From Gonapodya sp. JEL0774 (lineage: Eukaryota > Monoblepharomycota > Monoblepharidomycetes > Monoblepharidales > Gonapodyaceae): 64,000 nt of DNA. The position numbers and the translations under genes were made by a program. The notes under the pieces were generated by a model. That model saw nothing but the letters and a program-made list of their open reading frames with translations. It did no database searches and was not told the origin of the DNA. Positions 63,601-64,000 of the stretch are shown one piece after another (the stretch's first letter is position 1; every line of letters starts with the position of its first letter). The stretch is taken from positions 1 to 64,000 of the forward strand of contig JADIIX010000072.1 in assembly GCA_027604505.1 (NCBI GenBank), written 5' to 3'.

Positions 63601-63921
63601 TGCCCTCGGAATCTGAGGGACTTCCTCCGGTACGTCCGGCATCTCCACCGGCACCTCTTCTTCCGGTTCCGGAACTTCCTCAATAGGTGGAGGAGCGGGC
63701 TCCACAGGGGGGGTTACTGGTCGTTCGGGTGTAATCGCCCTAGGAATTTGCGGAACTTCCTCAGGAATGTCGGGCATCTCCACCGGGACTTCTTCTTCCG
63801 GTTCCGGAACTTCCTCAATAGGTGGAGGAGCGGGCTCCACAGGGGGGGTTACCGGTCGTTCGGGTGTAATCGCCCTAGGAATTTGCGGAACTTCCTCAGG
63901 AATGTCGGGCATCTCCACCGG
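60642..63921 (-). CDS. Repeat-rich acidic protein with coiled coil and C-terminal SH3 domain, 5' truncated by N
   Basis: The frame enters from the N gap (63922-64000). It begins with about four and a half copies of a 45-residue unit (PQIPRAITPERPVTPPVEPA core) over 63361-63921. A long Glu-rich segment follows (about 63300-62880), then mixed sequence to about 62010. After introns, exons at about 61940-61590 and 61540-61310 follow. A coiled-coil exon (about 61200-60985) reads IVQLQTRNAELQTQRDSLQK and leads into an SH3 domain: IYVAVSFEPVLDDELKLRAG and YSDGWGW, spliced (donor at 60854) to GLNVTTARFGFFPLLCFEDV in the last exon (60642-60767). The SH3 hallmarks ALYDY-like start, DE-L, GW and P are all present. 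SH3 domains bind PxxP ligands; the proline repeats could be such ligands in cis. Likely a cytoskeletal or membrane scaffold. Confidence 0.8.
63361..63921 (-). repeat. 135-bp in-frame tandem repeat running into the assembly gap
   Basis: Units repeat every 135 bp, for example AATGTCGGGCATCTCCACCG at 63766 and again at 63901. The two units nearest the gap are almost identical; those further in are more diverged. The unit codes 45 residues. Confidence 0.95.
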
Positions 63922-64000
63922 NNNNNNNNNNNNNNNNNNNNNNNNNNNNNNNNNNNNNNNNNNNNNNNNNNNNNNNNNNNNNNNNNNNNNNNNNNNNNNN
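63922..64000. other. Run of unknown bases
   Basis: 79 N at the window edge, directly abutting the 135-bp repeat, as expected when a tandem array could not be assembled. Confidence 0.99.

Noticed and set aside
63361-63921. CRISPR-like array
   Set aside because: The 135-bp units are contiguous, in frame and coding, with no unique spacers.

Overview
The window looks like nuclear DNA of an early-diverging, probably zoosporic (chytrid-type) fungus. Genes are dense, sit on both strands and carry many short introns (mostly 50-120 nt, up to about 340 nt in the ribosomal protein genes) with GTGAGT-like donors. The gene set is fungal or opisthokont: eS8 and uL4 ribosomal proteins, riboflavin synthase, a tricalbin, an S9B dipeptidyl aminopeptidase and a TAF1A/Rrn11-like factor. 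It also holds genes that yeasts lack: a kinesin-13, a cap-1 FtsJ-type methyltransferase, a chagasin-like inhibitor and a PLAC8 protein. Proline-rich, glycine-rich and low-complexity proteins are common. Intron chains were worked out by hand from splice sites, phase and family motifs; boundaries may be off by a base where not phase-checked.

Layout. 1-1363 (+): 3' part of a proline-rich single-pass membrane protein. 2253-3212 (-): PLAC8 protein. 4414-6066 (+): eS8. 6328-8788 (+): TAF1A/Rrn11-like protein. 9192-12626 (+): type II membrane dipeptidyl aminopeptidase. 12758-13543 (-): copper chaperone for superoxide dismutase. 13939-15861 (-): disordered Ser-rich protein. 15.9-19.2 kb: gene-poor. 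19.2-23.2 kb (-): low-complexity putative membrane protein. 23.6-26.8 kb: poorly resolved genes. 27295-28396 (+): alpha/beta hydrolase. 28552-30068 (+): NAD-dependent epimerase-like gene with one apparent frame break. 30184-33463 (+): kinesin-13. 33646-34249 (-): chagasin-like protein, divergent from 34380-36447 (+), unknown. 36544-38808 (+): cap methyltransferase. 38874-39954 (-): riboflavin synthase. 40162-46509 (-): tricalbin/extended synaptotagmin with about six C2 domains. 47864-50139 (-): uL4. 50737-51320: inverted, decayed copy of the 5' end of the epimerase gene. 52.9-54.0 kb (-): RBR-type zinc protein. 54362-55936 (-): putative acylated protein. 57052-60001 (+): zinc-finger protein. 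60642-63921 (-): acidic repeat, coiled-coil and SH3 protein running into the run of N that closes the window (63922-64000).

Functionally this is ordinary eukaryotic chromosome rather than a dedicated cluster: translation (eS8, uL4), rRNA transcription (TAF1A-like), mRNA capping, ER-plasma membrane contacts, copper delivery, flavin synthesis and microtubule depolymerisation. No bacterial-style operon, CRISPR array or clear transposon was seen. The least ordinary items are a membrane-tethered chagasin, the six-C2 tricalbin, a dual-repeat MGC-type protein, the 135-bp repeat SH3 protein, and the dead inverted gene copy about 22 kb from its parent.
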